DNA of 30,183 nt, taken from contig CAKUJN010000017.1 in assembly GCA_934661735.1 (NCBI GenBank), forward strand, positions 1-30,183, in the 5' to 3' direction. Numbering within the stretch: position 1 is the stretch's first letter; every line of letters starts with the position of its first letter. Below, piece after piece: positions 1 through 6,216 of the stretch. The position numbers and the translations under genes were made by a program. The notes under the pieces were generated by a model. It saw only the letters and a program-made list of their open reading frames with translations. It was not told the DNA's origin and did no database searches. The DNA comes from an uncultured Oscillospiraceae bacterium. GTDB taxonomy: Bacteria; Bacillota; Clostridia; Oscillospirales; Oscillospiraceae.

Positions 1-60
1 GCGCAAGCTTTGCGCCGCGCGATTGGCTTAGCCGAACGTATGCAGAGCGAAGCGTCGCTT

Positions 61-170
61 GGAGTTTGTGAGGACGAAGGTCTGCGAAGCAACGGTTGCA
101 GTGTAACTGCAAGAGAGGCAGTCCGGTGAAACCGGACAGACGGGCGGACAGAGTCGTCCGCCCCTACAGG
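61..170 (-). repeat. Palindromic intergenic repeat, copy A (partial)
   Basis: Read on the minus strand, this begins with CCTGTAGGGGCGGAC and a hairpin (GGGCGGAC at 142-149 pairing with GTCCGCCC at 156-163). The mini-hairpin TCCGGTTTCACCGGA and an ACTGCCTCT..TTGCAGTTACACTGCAA block follow. The same modules recur near 3254, 3641, 8307, 9005 and 30013. This copy lacks the CCTACTTTTTCTG hairpin found in most others. A short piece of another unit (CCGCAGAGCGACAGCTGCGG, 189-208) separates it from the symporter terminator. It lies 3' of the minus-strand symporter and points the same way. Confidence 0.75.
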
Positions 171-210
171 ATACCGTGCGGAATTATCCGCAGAGCGACA
201 GCTGCGGTGC

Positions 211-241
211 AAAAAAAGAGACGCCCGCGGGCGTCTCTTTT
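211..241 (-). terminator. Rho-independent terminator of the symporter gene
   Basis: A perfect 20-nt palindrome (GAGACGCCCGCGGGCGTCTC, 218-237) flanked by A and T runs. On the minus strand the stem is followed by seven T residues. It begins about 15 bp after the symporter stop codon. Confidence 0.9.
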
Positions 242-256
242 CTAATTGTAACTGGC

Positions 257-1696
257 TCAGACTTTCTCGTCGACGTAGGGAGACGGAGCCGCGGCGACGC
301 CGCGCTTCCACTCGATGGCGTTGACCAGGAAGAAGGTCAGCGCGCCGATGGCGCAGCCAAAGACGACCGGCAGAATGCCGAAGTAGAAATCGCCCTTGGA
401 CAGAATCTGCCAGAAGATGAAGCCGACGGTACCGGTGATGATGGAGATGACGCCGGAATTCTTCGTCGCCTTCGGGACGACCAGACCGAGGCCGTAGGCC
501 GCGAACGGGCCGGCGCAGCGGATGCCGAACGCAAAGGTGTTCATCGTGACCAGCGGCACACCCAGCATGGAGATGAGCATGGCGATAACGGCAAACACGA
601 CGTTGCAGATACGGGTGTAGGTGATAACCTGCTTCTCGCTCAGCGTTTTCGCGTTCTTGACGTTGGGCAGATACAGGTCGTTCATGACCATGGTGGACAT
701 GCACAGCAGGTTGGAGTCGGCAGAGGACATCGTCGCGCAGATGATGGCGGCGGAGACAATGCCGGTGATCGCGGCGGGCGCATGGGCGCTGGTGACGGCC
801 ATCATGGCGTTGGAGCCGTTTTCAGCCAGCGTGGGCAGCGTGTCGCGGACAGCCAGAGCGGCAAGACCCAGCAGCGTGGGGAAGATTGCCATGGCGGCCA
901 TCAGGACGGCGGACAGCAGAGACGCGCGCTGCGCGGTCTTTTCGTCCTTCGCGGTCTCAAAGCGGGAGACCATTTCGGGGCCGGAAAGGAAGGTGCAGAA
1001 ATAGTTGAACATGTAGCCGACAATCGGCACCCAGCCGATCTTGGTGAAGCTCAGCTGCTCACCGGGGAGCGCCGCGGAGATTGCCTCCCAGCCGCCGCAG
1101 CCCTTGACGACGATGGGCGTCGCAATGGCAAGGCCGACGAGAATGATGATGAACTGCACAAGGTCGGAGACCTGGTCGGCGATCATGCCGCCGAACGTGG
1201 TGTAGAGGATGATGACGATACCGGCCAGAACCAGCGCGACATTCAGCGGAATGCCGGTCAGCGTGGCGACAACACCGCCGGAGGCGGCGATCTGCGAGGA
1301 GGTCAGGCAAAACAGCGCCAGAATGTTGAGGATGGCGGAGAAGTTGCTGGAGAACTTGCCGAAGCGGCGGCCGACGACCTCGGGGATCGTGACAGCCATG
1401 GTCTTGCGGATCTTCGGGGCAAAGTAGGCCAGCGGGATCATGGCGATGGACGCGGCCAGAACATACCACACCGCGCTCATGCCCCACGCGCCGAACGCCT
1501 TCGCGGCCAGACCCGTGGTGGAGCCGCCGCCGATGTTGTTGGCGGACAGGGAGAATGCGACCATGAACAGGCCCATTCTGCGGCCGGCCAGCATGTAGTC
1601 CTTGCTGTCCTTGATCTGGAGCTTACCGACGACAAAGCCGACGATCAGCATACCGATCAGATACGCCGCGACGATGATCAGGGGGAGAGTTTGCAT
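257..1696 (-). CDS. Sodium:solute symporter (SSS) family transporter
   Basis: This is a 479-aa integral membrane protein with about 13 hydrophobic segments, the usual size and topology of the SSS family, which couples Na+ entry to solute uptake. The N-terminal part has the family's SKDYMLAGRRMG and NNIGGGSTTGLA stretches. The later CATMSSADSNLL segment (about residues 318-329) corresponds to the conserved helix that contributes Na+-site serines in this family. The substrate cannot be read from sequence. The ATG is preceded by GGAGG at 1707-1711. The gene is monocistronic: it has its own promoter (1786-1814), a palindrome over the probable transcription start, and a strong terminator at 211-241. 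The flanking queH gene is on the same strand but separated by its own terminator. The antisense reading frame is also open but is a codon-bias shadow. Confidence 0.92.
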   Translation of the reverse strand: MQTLPLIIVAAYLIGMLIVGFVVGKLQIKDSKDYMLAGRRMGLFMVAFSLSANNIGGGSTTGLAAKAFGAWGMSAVWYVLAASIAMIPLAYFAPKIRKTMAVTIPEVVGRRFGKFSSNFSAILNILALFCLTSSQIAASGGVVATLTGIPLNVALVLAGIVIILYTTFGGMIADQVSDLVQFIIILVGLAIATPIVVKGCGGWEAISAALPGEQLSFTKIGWVPIVGYMFNYFCTFLSGPEMVSRFETAKDEKTAQRASLLSAVLMAAMAIFPTLLGLAALAVRDTLPTLAENGSNAMMAVTSAHAPAAITGIVSAAIICATMSSADSNLLCMSTMVMNDLYLPNVKNAKTLSEKQVITYTRICNVVFAVIAMLISMLGVPLVTMNTFAFGIRCAGPFAAYGLGLVVPKATKNSGVISIITGTVGFIFWQILSKGDFYFGILPVVFGCAIGALTFFLVNAIEWKRGVAAAPSPYVDEKV

Positions 1697-1765
1697 TTGT
1701 TTGTTTCCTCCAATTTTTCAGATTTTCTTTCTTCTCGTGAGATTTCGTACAATTTTTTTCAGGCT

Positions 1766-1782
1766 CATACAAAATCTGTATG
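1766..1782. promoter_or_regulatory. Candidate operator in the symporter leader
   Basis: An inverted repeat CATACA-AAATC-TGTATG lies 3 bp downstream of the minus-strand -10 element, so it covers the expected transcription start. That is a typical place for a repressor site. No regulator is assigned. Confidence 0.45.
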
Positions 1783-1785
1783 TTT

Positions 1786-1814
1786 ATTGTATCGGATCAG
1801 GAAAGACTTGTAAA
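1786..1814 (-). promoter_or_regulatory. Sigma-A-type promoter of the symporter gene
   Basis: On the minus strand TTTACA (1814-1809) and TACAAT (1791-1786) are separated by exactly 17 bp. They lie about 90 bp upstream of the ATG, in an AT-rich stretch that contrasts with the GC-rich coding regions. Confidence 0.7.
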
Positions 1815-1914
1815 TTGGAAGAAAAAACAAACAAACGCTTGAATTTTTATGCTTTTTTCACAGTTTCTTAACGATATGCGCAAAATTCTTTACAGCTTTG
1901 AAACGTAAAAGTGC

Positions 1915-1942
1915 AAAAAAGCGGCCGGCAAGCGCCGGCCGC
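1915..1942 (-). terminator. Rho-independent terminator of queH
   Basis: GCGGCCGGC (1921-1929) pairs with GCCGGCCGC (1934-1942) around an AAGC loop. On the minus strand the stem is followed by six T residues. It starts 8 bp after the queH stop codon. Confidence 0.9.
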
Positions 1943-1950
1943 CCGTGCAT

Positions 1951-2496
1951 TCAGGGGATGATTCTTGACGACTTGAGATAGCGCTCCTGCTCGGAAAAGA
2001 CGCAGCCGCAGTATTTCTGAATATAAAAGCCCAGCTCCCGTGCGCGCGTCTGTCCATCGCGGAACATGGGGCGGAAGTCCTGATAGTAAAACTGCACGCC
2101 GTATTCCTCCGCCGCGCGGTACGCGACGTCGCGCATCAGCTCGTGCTGCTGATAGGGACTGATGAACAGCGACGAGGTGAACGCGTCAAAGCCGCCCTCC
2201 TTTGCCGCGCGCGCCGCCTCAAACAGGCGCATTTCATAGCATTTGACGCAGCGGCCGGAGATGTCGTCCGCGACTGCGCGTACAAACGGCCGCAGACCGT
2301 AGTCGTCGCGCACCAGAAGCGGCAGCTCGATCGTTTTTGCATATTCCTGCAAGCAGTTCCGCCGTGCGCGGTATTCGGTGAACGGGTGGATGTTCGGGTT
2401 ATACCAGTAGCCGGTCAGATCAATCCCGTCGGCGCGCAGCGCGTCGATGGGCATGTTGGCGCACGGCGCACAGCAGATGTGCATCAGCAGCTTCAT
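1951..2496 (-). CDS. queH: Epoxyqueuosine reductase QueH
   Basis: A 181-aa protein of the QueH (formerly DUF208) family. QueH performs the last step of queuosine tRNA modification, reducing epoxyqueuosine to queuosine in the anticodon of GUN tRNAs, and replaces the unrelated QueG in many anaerobes. Diagnostic cysteines are visible: HICCAPC at residues 6-12, GRCVKC at 81-86 and YCGC near 162-165. These are the iron-sulfur and redox cysteines expected of the family, and the length fits a complete enzyme. The ATG has GGAGG about 8 bp upstream. The gene stands alone between its own promoter (2542-2570) and terminator. The leader contains a 7-bp hairpin (2513-2530) but no preQ1-riboswitch sequence that I can recognise. 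No other queuosine gene is in the window. Confidence 0.93.
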   Translation of the reverse strand: MKLLMHICCAPCANMPIDALRADGIDLTGYWYNPNIHPFTEYRARRNCLQEYAKTIELPLLVRDDYGLRPFVRAVADDISGRCVKCYEMRLFEAARAAKEGGFDAFTSSLFISPYQQHELMRDVAYRAAEEYGVQFYYQDFRPMFRDGQTRARELGFYIQKYCGCVFSEQERYLKSSRIIP

Positions 2497-2541
2497 AGCG
2501 GTTCCTCCGTCCCGTCCGCGCGTGCGGACGCGTTTTGCAAC

Positions 2542-2570
2542 ATTATATCACATCCGCGCGCGTTTGTCCC
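2542..2570 (-). promoter_or_regulatory. Promoter of queH
   Basis: On the minus strand an extended -10 TGATATAAT (TATAAT at 2547-2542) lies 17 bp downstream of GGGACA (2570-2565). The -35 match is partial. The extended -10 is strong. Confidence 0.65.
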
Positions 2571-2584
2571 GCCGATTTCCGCAC

Positions 2585-2613
2585 TTGCGCCGGCGCGGCG
2601 GATGCGGTATGAT
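2585..2613 (+). promoter_or_regulatory. Promoter of the deoxynucleotidase gene
   Basis: TTGCGC (2585-2590) and TATGAT (2608-2613) are spaced by 17 bp and lie 47 bp before the chosen ATG. The site is divergent from the queH promoter. Confidence 0.5.
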
Positions 2614-2659
2614 GGAAAGAGAAATCAACACGGCCGAAGCCGGCCGGAAGGAGCCGTAT

Positions 2660-3235
2660 ATGCAGCATCGTTTTTTCGCGCTGATCTCCCGCATGCGCTA
2701 TATTGAGCGCTGGGGCCTCATGCGCAATTCGTTTCAGGAAAATATTCAGGAGCACAGCCACATGGTCGCCGTGCTGGCGCACGGACTGGCGCTGATTCAG
2801 CGCGACATTCTCGGCGGCGAGGCCGACCCCGACCGCTGCGCGTCGGCGGCGCTGTTCCACGATGCGTCCGAAATTCTGACGGGCGATCTGCCCACGCCGA
2901 TCAAGTATTACAATCCGGAGATCAAGCAGGCGTACAAGCAGGTTGAGGCCATCAGCTGCCGGAAGCTTCTGGCGCTGCTGCCCGAGCAGCTGCGCGAAAG
3001 CTATGAGCCGCTTCTGCTGGAATCCGACCCCGAGGTTGCGAAAATTGTCAAGGCCGCCGACAAGCTCTCGGCGCACATCAAGTGTCTGGAGGAGCTGAAG
3101 GCCGGCAACCGCGAGTTTGAGGCCGCCGCGCGCCAGACGCACGACGCGCTGGTCGAAATGCACCTGCCGTGCCTGGACTATTTCATGGGGCATTTTCTGG
3201 AGAGCTTCAAGCTGACGCTGGACGAGCTGGAATAA
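2660..3235 (+). CDS. yfbR: 5'-deoxynucleotidase, YfbR family (HD domain)
   Basis: A 191-aa protein that closely follows the E. coli YfbR pattern. YfbR dephosphorylates deoxynucleoside 5'-monophosphates and takes part in dNTP pool balance and thymidylate supply. HD-domain metal ligands are visible: EHSHMVAVLAH (His32), LFHDASEILTGDLPTP (the His-Asp pair) and KAADKLSAHIKCLEEL (the last Asp). The DYFM..F..SF.L.LDE ending is also family-typical. The frame is open further upstream, but the ATG at 2660 has a strong GGAAGGAG site at 2645-2652 and gives the E. coli-like N-terminus (HRFFALISRM..I.RW.LMRN). The gene is monocistronic and divergent from queH. Only a short GC hairpin without a T run (3238-3253) follows, then repeat copy B1. 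Confidence 0.93.
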   Translation: MQHRFFALISRMRYIERWGLMRNSFQENIQEHSHMVAVLAHGLALIQRDILGGEADPDRCASAALFHDASEILTGDLPTPIKYYNPEIKQAYKQVEAISCRKLLALLPEQLRESYEPLLLESDPEVAKIVKAADKLSAHIKCLEELKAGNREFEAAARQTHDALVEMHLPCLDYFMGHFLESFKLTLDELE

Positions 3236-3253
3236 GGGGCGCGGGAACGCGCC

Positions 3254-3450
3254 GTACCCTGTAGGGGCCGATGGCGAGCGCAGCCGTCAGCGACGAAGGA
3301 GCGCTACGGATGCGGCCCACCCCTTGCGGGTGCACATCGGCCCTTCTATCCGGTTTCACCGGAACTGCCGTGCGTGCGGCAACGCCGCAACTGTCGCTCC
3401 GCGGGCCTACTTTTTCTGTTGCGCCAGAAAAAGTAGGCAAAAAGATGCGC
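3254..3450 (+). repeat. Palindromic intergenic repeat, copy B1
   Basis: Modules in order: CCCTGTAGGGGCCGATG at about 3258, with an 80-bp insertion before the closing CATCGGCCC; the TCCGGTTTCACCGGA mini-hairpin; GCGGCAACGCCGCAACTGTCG; and a 14-bp perfect hairpin GCCTACTTTTTCTG (3405-3418) / CAGAAAAAGTAGGC (3425-3438). It follows the yfbR stop and points the same way. No plausible gene lies in it. Confidence 0.85.
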
Positions 3451-3463
3451 TTGGAGACGCGCC

Positions 3464-3670
3464 ATATTGCGCGCTGACGCGCGCGATTTTATTTGACGCC
3501 CTGACGGGCGCAGAATTGTTACTTTCCTGATAGCTTTCGGTACGGATGAATGTACTACACACACAGTCACGGATAGCTGACAGCGGGTTTCGGTTCTGCT
3601 CATTTCCGGAATACTCGGCCAATCTCATTCATGCACAGCACCCTGTAGGGGCCGATGTCCACATCGGCCC
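3464..3670 (+). repeat. Long repeat block, forward copy
   Basis: About 205 bp running from ATATTGCGCGCTGACGCGCG to the hairpin GGGCCGATGT (3649-3658) / ACATCGGCCC (3661-3670). It matches the reverse complement of 8650-8855 at roughly 80 % by eye. Shared stretches include TACTCGGCCAATCTC and ATGCACAGCACC. It is non-coding: frames are short and not conserved between the copies. With 3254-3450 it makes one composite element that has an inverted counterpart at 8650-9008. Confidence 0.85.
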
Positions 3671-3853
3671 GTTTGTCCGGTTTCACTGAACTGCCTCTTT
3701 TGCGGCAACGCCGCCACCGTGCCTCCGGCGACCTACTTTTTCTGGCAAGACAGACGGAACCAAATTGCAAACCAGCGAAGCGTTTGCAATTTGGAGAGGA
3801 CGAGCAACGGAACGGACGAGACCTGCCGCTTGCGGCGGGGCGAGGAATGCGGA
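3641..3853 (+). repeat. Palindromic intergenic repeat, copy B2 (right arm degenerate)
   Basis: A second CCCTGTAGGGGCCGATG unit followed by the GTCCGGTTTCACTGAACTGCC module. The left arm CCTACTTTTTCTG is present (3732-3744), but its right arm is lost after CAGACGG. The tail AGGACGAGCAACGG..GACGAGACCTGCCGC matches the reverse complement of the right edge of the window (about 30130-30183). It ends directly at the pncB terminator. Confidence 0.75.
3760..3794. repeat. Perfect 13-bp inverted repeat inside copy B2
   Basis: CCAAATTGCAAAC (3760-3772) and GTTTGCAATTTGG (3782-3794) flank a 9-nt loop. It replaces the missing right arm of the CCTACTTTTTCTG hairpin and is not seen in the other copies. Confidence 0.7.
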
Positions 3854-3854
3854 G

Positions 3855-3883
3855 AAAAACGGCTCCGGCATGTGCCGGAGCCG
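3855..3883 (-). terminator. Rho-independent terminator of pncB
   Basis: CGGCTCCGGCA (3860-3870) pairs with TGCCGGAGCCG (3873-3883). On the minus strand the stem is followed by GTTTTT-type sequence (five T). It begins 5 bp after the pncB stop codon. Confidence 0.88.
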
Positions 3884-3888
3884 CGTTT

Positions 3889-5340
3889 TTATCGGCTGTT
3901 GTTTTTCAGCAGGTCGTATTTGATCTGCCACAGCTTTGGCGAGAGGTCCACATAATAGGTATGCGGATTGTCAAAGCGCTTGACCTCGTCCCACAGCGTG
4001 TCCACCTGCTGGGCGCAGTAGGTCTGAATCTCCTGAAGCGACGGCAGGTCATAGACCAGCCGACCGTTCTTGAAGATCGGCACCAGAAGCTCTCTGGCCG
4101 TGAAGTCATAGACCGTTTTGCGCTTCCATGTGGCCTCGGGATCGAAGATCTCCAGATCACGGCTGTCGTCGACGACCTCGTCGTGGACGCACAGATAGTC
4201 GGCGATGGCCTTGCCGGTGTCGTTGCCGAACAGGCGGTAGACCTTTTTGAAGTGCGGGTTTGTGATCTTGCCCACGTTTTCGCTGATTTTGATTTTGGGA
4301 ATGATTGTGCCGTGCTCGTCCTCCACGGCGGTCAGCTTGTACACGCCGCCGAACACCGGCTCTGAGCGCGCGGTGATCAGACGCTCGCCCACGCCGAACA
4401 TGTCGATGCACGCGCCCTGCCCCAGAAGATCCTGAATGATATACTCATCCAGCGAGTTGGAAACGGAAATTTTGCAGCTCTCCCATCCCGCGTCGTCCAG
4501 CATCCTGCGCGCCTTTTTCGTCAGATACGTCATATCGCCCGAGTCCAGCCGGATGCCGCACTTCGTCAGACCGCGCGGACGCAGAACCTCGTTGAATACG
4601 CGGATGGCGTCCGGCACGCCGCTTTTCAGCGTGTTGTAGGTGTCGACCAGCAGGACGGGATTGTCGGGATAGATTTCACAATACGCCTTGAACGCGTCAT
4701 ACTGCGTGTCGAACATCTGCACCCACGAGTGGGCCATGGTGCCGCCGGCGTAGACGCCGTAGAGCTGGTCGGAGATGGTGCAGGCCGTGCCGGCGCAGCC
4801 GCCGATATACGCCGCGCGCGCGCCGAGAATGGCGCCGTCGCTTCCCTGTGCGCGGCGCGAGCCGAATTCCAGCACCGTCCGGCCCTTTGCCGCGCGGACG
4901 ACGCGGTTGGCCTTGGTGGCAATCAGACTCTGGTGGTTGAGCGTGAGCAGCAGGAACGTTTCAACCAGCTGCGCCTCGATGGCGGGCGCGCGGACGGTCA
5001 TGATCGGCTCGCGTGGGAAGATGGGCGTGCCCTCCGGCACGGCCCAGATATCGCCGGTAAAGCGGAAATCGCGCAGGTATTCCAGAAAAGCCTCGCTGAA
5101 AATGCCGCGTCCGCGCAGATATTCGATATCCTCGGGGTCAAAGTGCAGGTCCTGAATATAGCGGACCGCCTGCTCCAGCCCCGCGGCGATGGCAAAGCCG
5201 CCGTTGTCGGGAACCGCGCGGAAGAACACGTCAAAATAGGTGATGCGGTTGTGATAGCCGCACTGGAAGTAGCCGTTGCCCATGGTCAGCTCATAGAAGT
5301 CGCACAGCATGGTCAGGTTCAGCTTCTTGTTCGTTTTCAT
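3889..5340 (-). CDS. pncB: Nicotinate phosphoribosyltransferase
   Basis: A 483-aa cytosolic enzyme of NAD salvage that converts nicotinate and PRPP (with ATP) to nicotinate mononucleotide. Landmarks: the N-terminal LCDFYELTMGNGYF substrate-site stretch (12-25), LEFGSRRAQG at 157-166, and GTMAHSW with His204, the expected phosphorylated histidine. RLDSGDMTYL and the C-terminal GVGERLITARSEPVFGGVYKL phosphate-binding region follow. Length is normal for the Gram-positive form. The ATG has GGAGG at 5347-5351. It has its own promoter (5385-5412), but no terminator separates it from the CYTH gene upstream, so some read-through is likely. A perfect 18-bp palindrome lies between promoter and RBS. A nicotinamidase-like hydrolase at 23638 could supply its substrate. 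Confidence 0.96.
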   Translation of the reverse strand: MKTNKKLNLTMLCDFYELTMGNGYFQCGYHNRITYFDVFFRAVPDNGGFAIAAGLEQAVRYIQDLHFDPEDIEYLRGRGIFSEAFLEYLRDFRFTGDIWAVPEGTPIFPREPIMTVRAPAIEAQLVETFLLLTLNHQSLIATKANRVVRAAKGRTVLEFGSRRAQGSDGAILGARAAYIGGCAGTACTISDQLYGVYAGGTMAHSWVQMFDTQYDAFKAYCEIYPDNPVLLVDTYNTLKSGVPDAIRVFNEVLRPRGLTKCGIRLDSGDMTYLTKKARRMLDDAGWESCKISVSNSLDEYIIQDLLGQGACIDMFGVGERLITARSEPVFGGVYKLTAVEDEHGTIIPKIKISENVGKITNPHFKKVYRLFGNDTGKAIADYLCVHDEVVDDSRDLEIFDPEATWKRKTVYDFTARELLVPIFKNGRLVYDLPSLQEIQTYCAQQVDTLWDEVKRFDNPHTYYVDLSPKLWQIKYDLLKNNSR

Positions 5341-5355
5341 AGCATCCTCCGTTTG

Positions 5356-5373
5356 CAGCGCCGGCCGGCGCTG
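5356..5373. promoter_or_regulatory. Perfect 18-bp palindrome in the pncB leader
   Basis: CAGCGCCGGCCGGCGCTG reads the same on both strands. It sits between the -10 element (5390-5385) and the RBS (5351-5347), and no T run follows it. It could be a repressor operator or an mRNA hairpin that masks the RBS. Confidence 0.5.
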
Positions 5374-5384
5374 TAATCGATAAT

Positions 5385-5412
5385 ATTATATCAAATAAAA
5401 TCAGGAATACAA
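5385..5412 (-). promoter_or_regulatory. Promoter of pncB
   Basis: On the minus strand TTGTAT (5412-5407), a 16-bp spacer and TATAAT (5390-5385), with an extended -10 TG one base upstream of TATAAT. Confidence 0.7.
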
Positions 5413-5428
5413 TCCCGAAAACGCAAAA

Positions 5429-6037
5429 TCACTGCGCCTGTGCAAGCGCCCGCGCGCGGGCCTGCTTGCTTCTGCGCTCCTCGCGCAGCGCGTATTTTTC
5501 CGCCAATGCGCGGGCATAGTCCAGCATGGCCGCTTCGCTGCCCTCGGTCAGCTCCAGCTCCAGCTCGCACAGCGGCTCCGAGCGTCCACCGCCCGTCAGA
5601 TTGCCGATGTCGCCGCACAGCGCGCAGCGCGTGCCGTCCGCCAGCGTCAGCGGCGCGGTGATGCGCACGAATTCTGCGCCGCACACGGGAACCGGCGGCT
5701 CCTTTTCCAGCGCCTCGCGCAGACCCTCCGGCGCGCCGAGGGCGATCAGCGGCTCGATGGCCTCGTCCAGATATTCGCCCTCACACTCCCACTCGCCGCG
5801 GGCATAGCCCTTGTCGGGCGTCTTGACGGTCACAACGCTGCGGCCGTTCTCTTTGCGCAGGCGGAGCGTCCAGCGCCGCGCGGAAAGCGCGCCCGAGGGC
5901 GTGTCATAGTACACGGTCTGCATCTGAATGTTTTCATAGCGCGCGCCCATGCGCTCCGTGACCACGGGGTCGCAGAGAATACAGTCGAGCTTCAGCAGAT
6001 CGTCCACTGCGTATTTGATTTCCAGTTCTGTTGCCAT
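5429..6037 (-). CDS. CYTH-domain protein (putative inorganic/thiamine triphosphatase)
   Basis: A 202-aa protein that begins MATELEIKY. The ExExK motif at the N-terminus is the signature of the CYTH triphosphate-tunnel fold. Further fold features are visible: YYDTPSGALSARRWTLRLRKENG, then VVTVKTP, and acidic and basic beta-strand motifs such as EFVRI and LCELELELTEG. CYTH proteins hydrolyse inorganic triphosphate or thiamine triphosphate or, in class IV enzymes, cyclise ATP. The member type cannot be settled here. The C-terminus is rich in Arg, Ala and Gln. The open frame extends 26 codons upstream, but the ATG at 6037 has GGAGG about 7 bp upstream and starts right at the motif. The gene has its own promoter and reads toward pncB. 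Confidence 0.85.
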   Translation of the reverse strand: MATELEIKYAVDDLLKLDCILCDPVVTERMGARYENIQMQTVYYDTPSGALSARRWTLRLRKENGRSVVTVKTPDKGYARGEWECEGEYLDEAIEPLIALGAPEGLREALEKEPPVPVCGAEFVRITAPLTLADGTRCALCGDIGNLTGGGRSEPLCELELELTEGSEAAMLDYARALAEKYALREERRSKQARARALAQAQ

Positions 6038-6086
6038 AAGCGCCTCCAGGTATGCCGCCGCACAGCCGTGCGGCATGTTTGCATCC

Positions 6087-6115
6087 AGTATAATGGCTTT
6101 TCTGACCGGAAGCAA
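6087..6115 (-). promoter_or_regulatory. Promoter of the CYTH gene
   Basis: On the minus strand TTGCTT (6115-6110), a 17-bp spacer and TATACT (6092-6087). A 7-bp hairpin (6057-6074) lies in the resulting leader. Confidence 0.7.
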
Positions 6116-6216
6116 GAAGATTCTTTCCCGCCGCCAAATCCCGACGTGTTTTGTCCGCGCGCCGTGCTAGGATAATGGAAAACGAAGCGCAAAACAGGGG
6201 AATGGAGGCGGAACGC

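Noticed and set aside
176..1813. A 545-codon plus-strand frame over the symporter gene
   Set aside because: The translation is a Gly/Asp/Arg-rich shadow; the minus strand encodes a typical SSS transporter.
2497..2541. A possible preQ1 riboswitch in the queH leader
   Set aside because: Only a simple 7-bp hairpin is present, and the conserved preQ1 aptamer sequence is not visible; queH acts after preQ1 insertion.
3207..3628. Several 60-90-codon frames in the repeat block
   Set aside because: They are not kept between the two inverted copies of the block and overlap hairpins, so they are not credible genes.
6149..6176. A promoter and Spo0A box upstream of spoIIE (TTGTCCGC; GATAAT)
   Set aside because: Spacing is short (14 bp) and the box matches TTGTCGAA only in its first half, so I did not annotate it.
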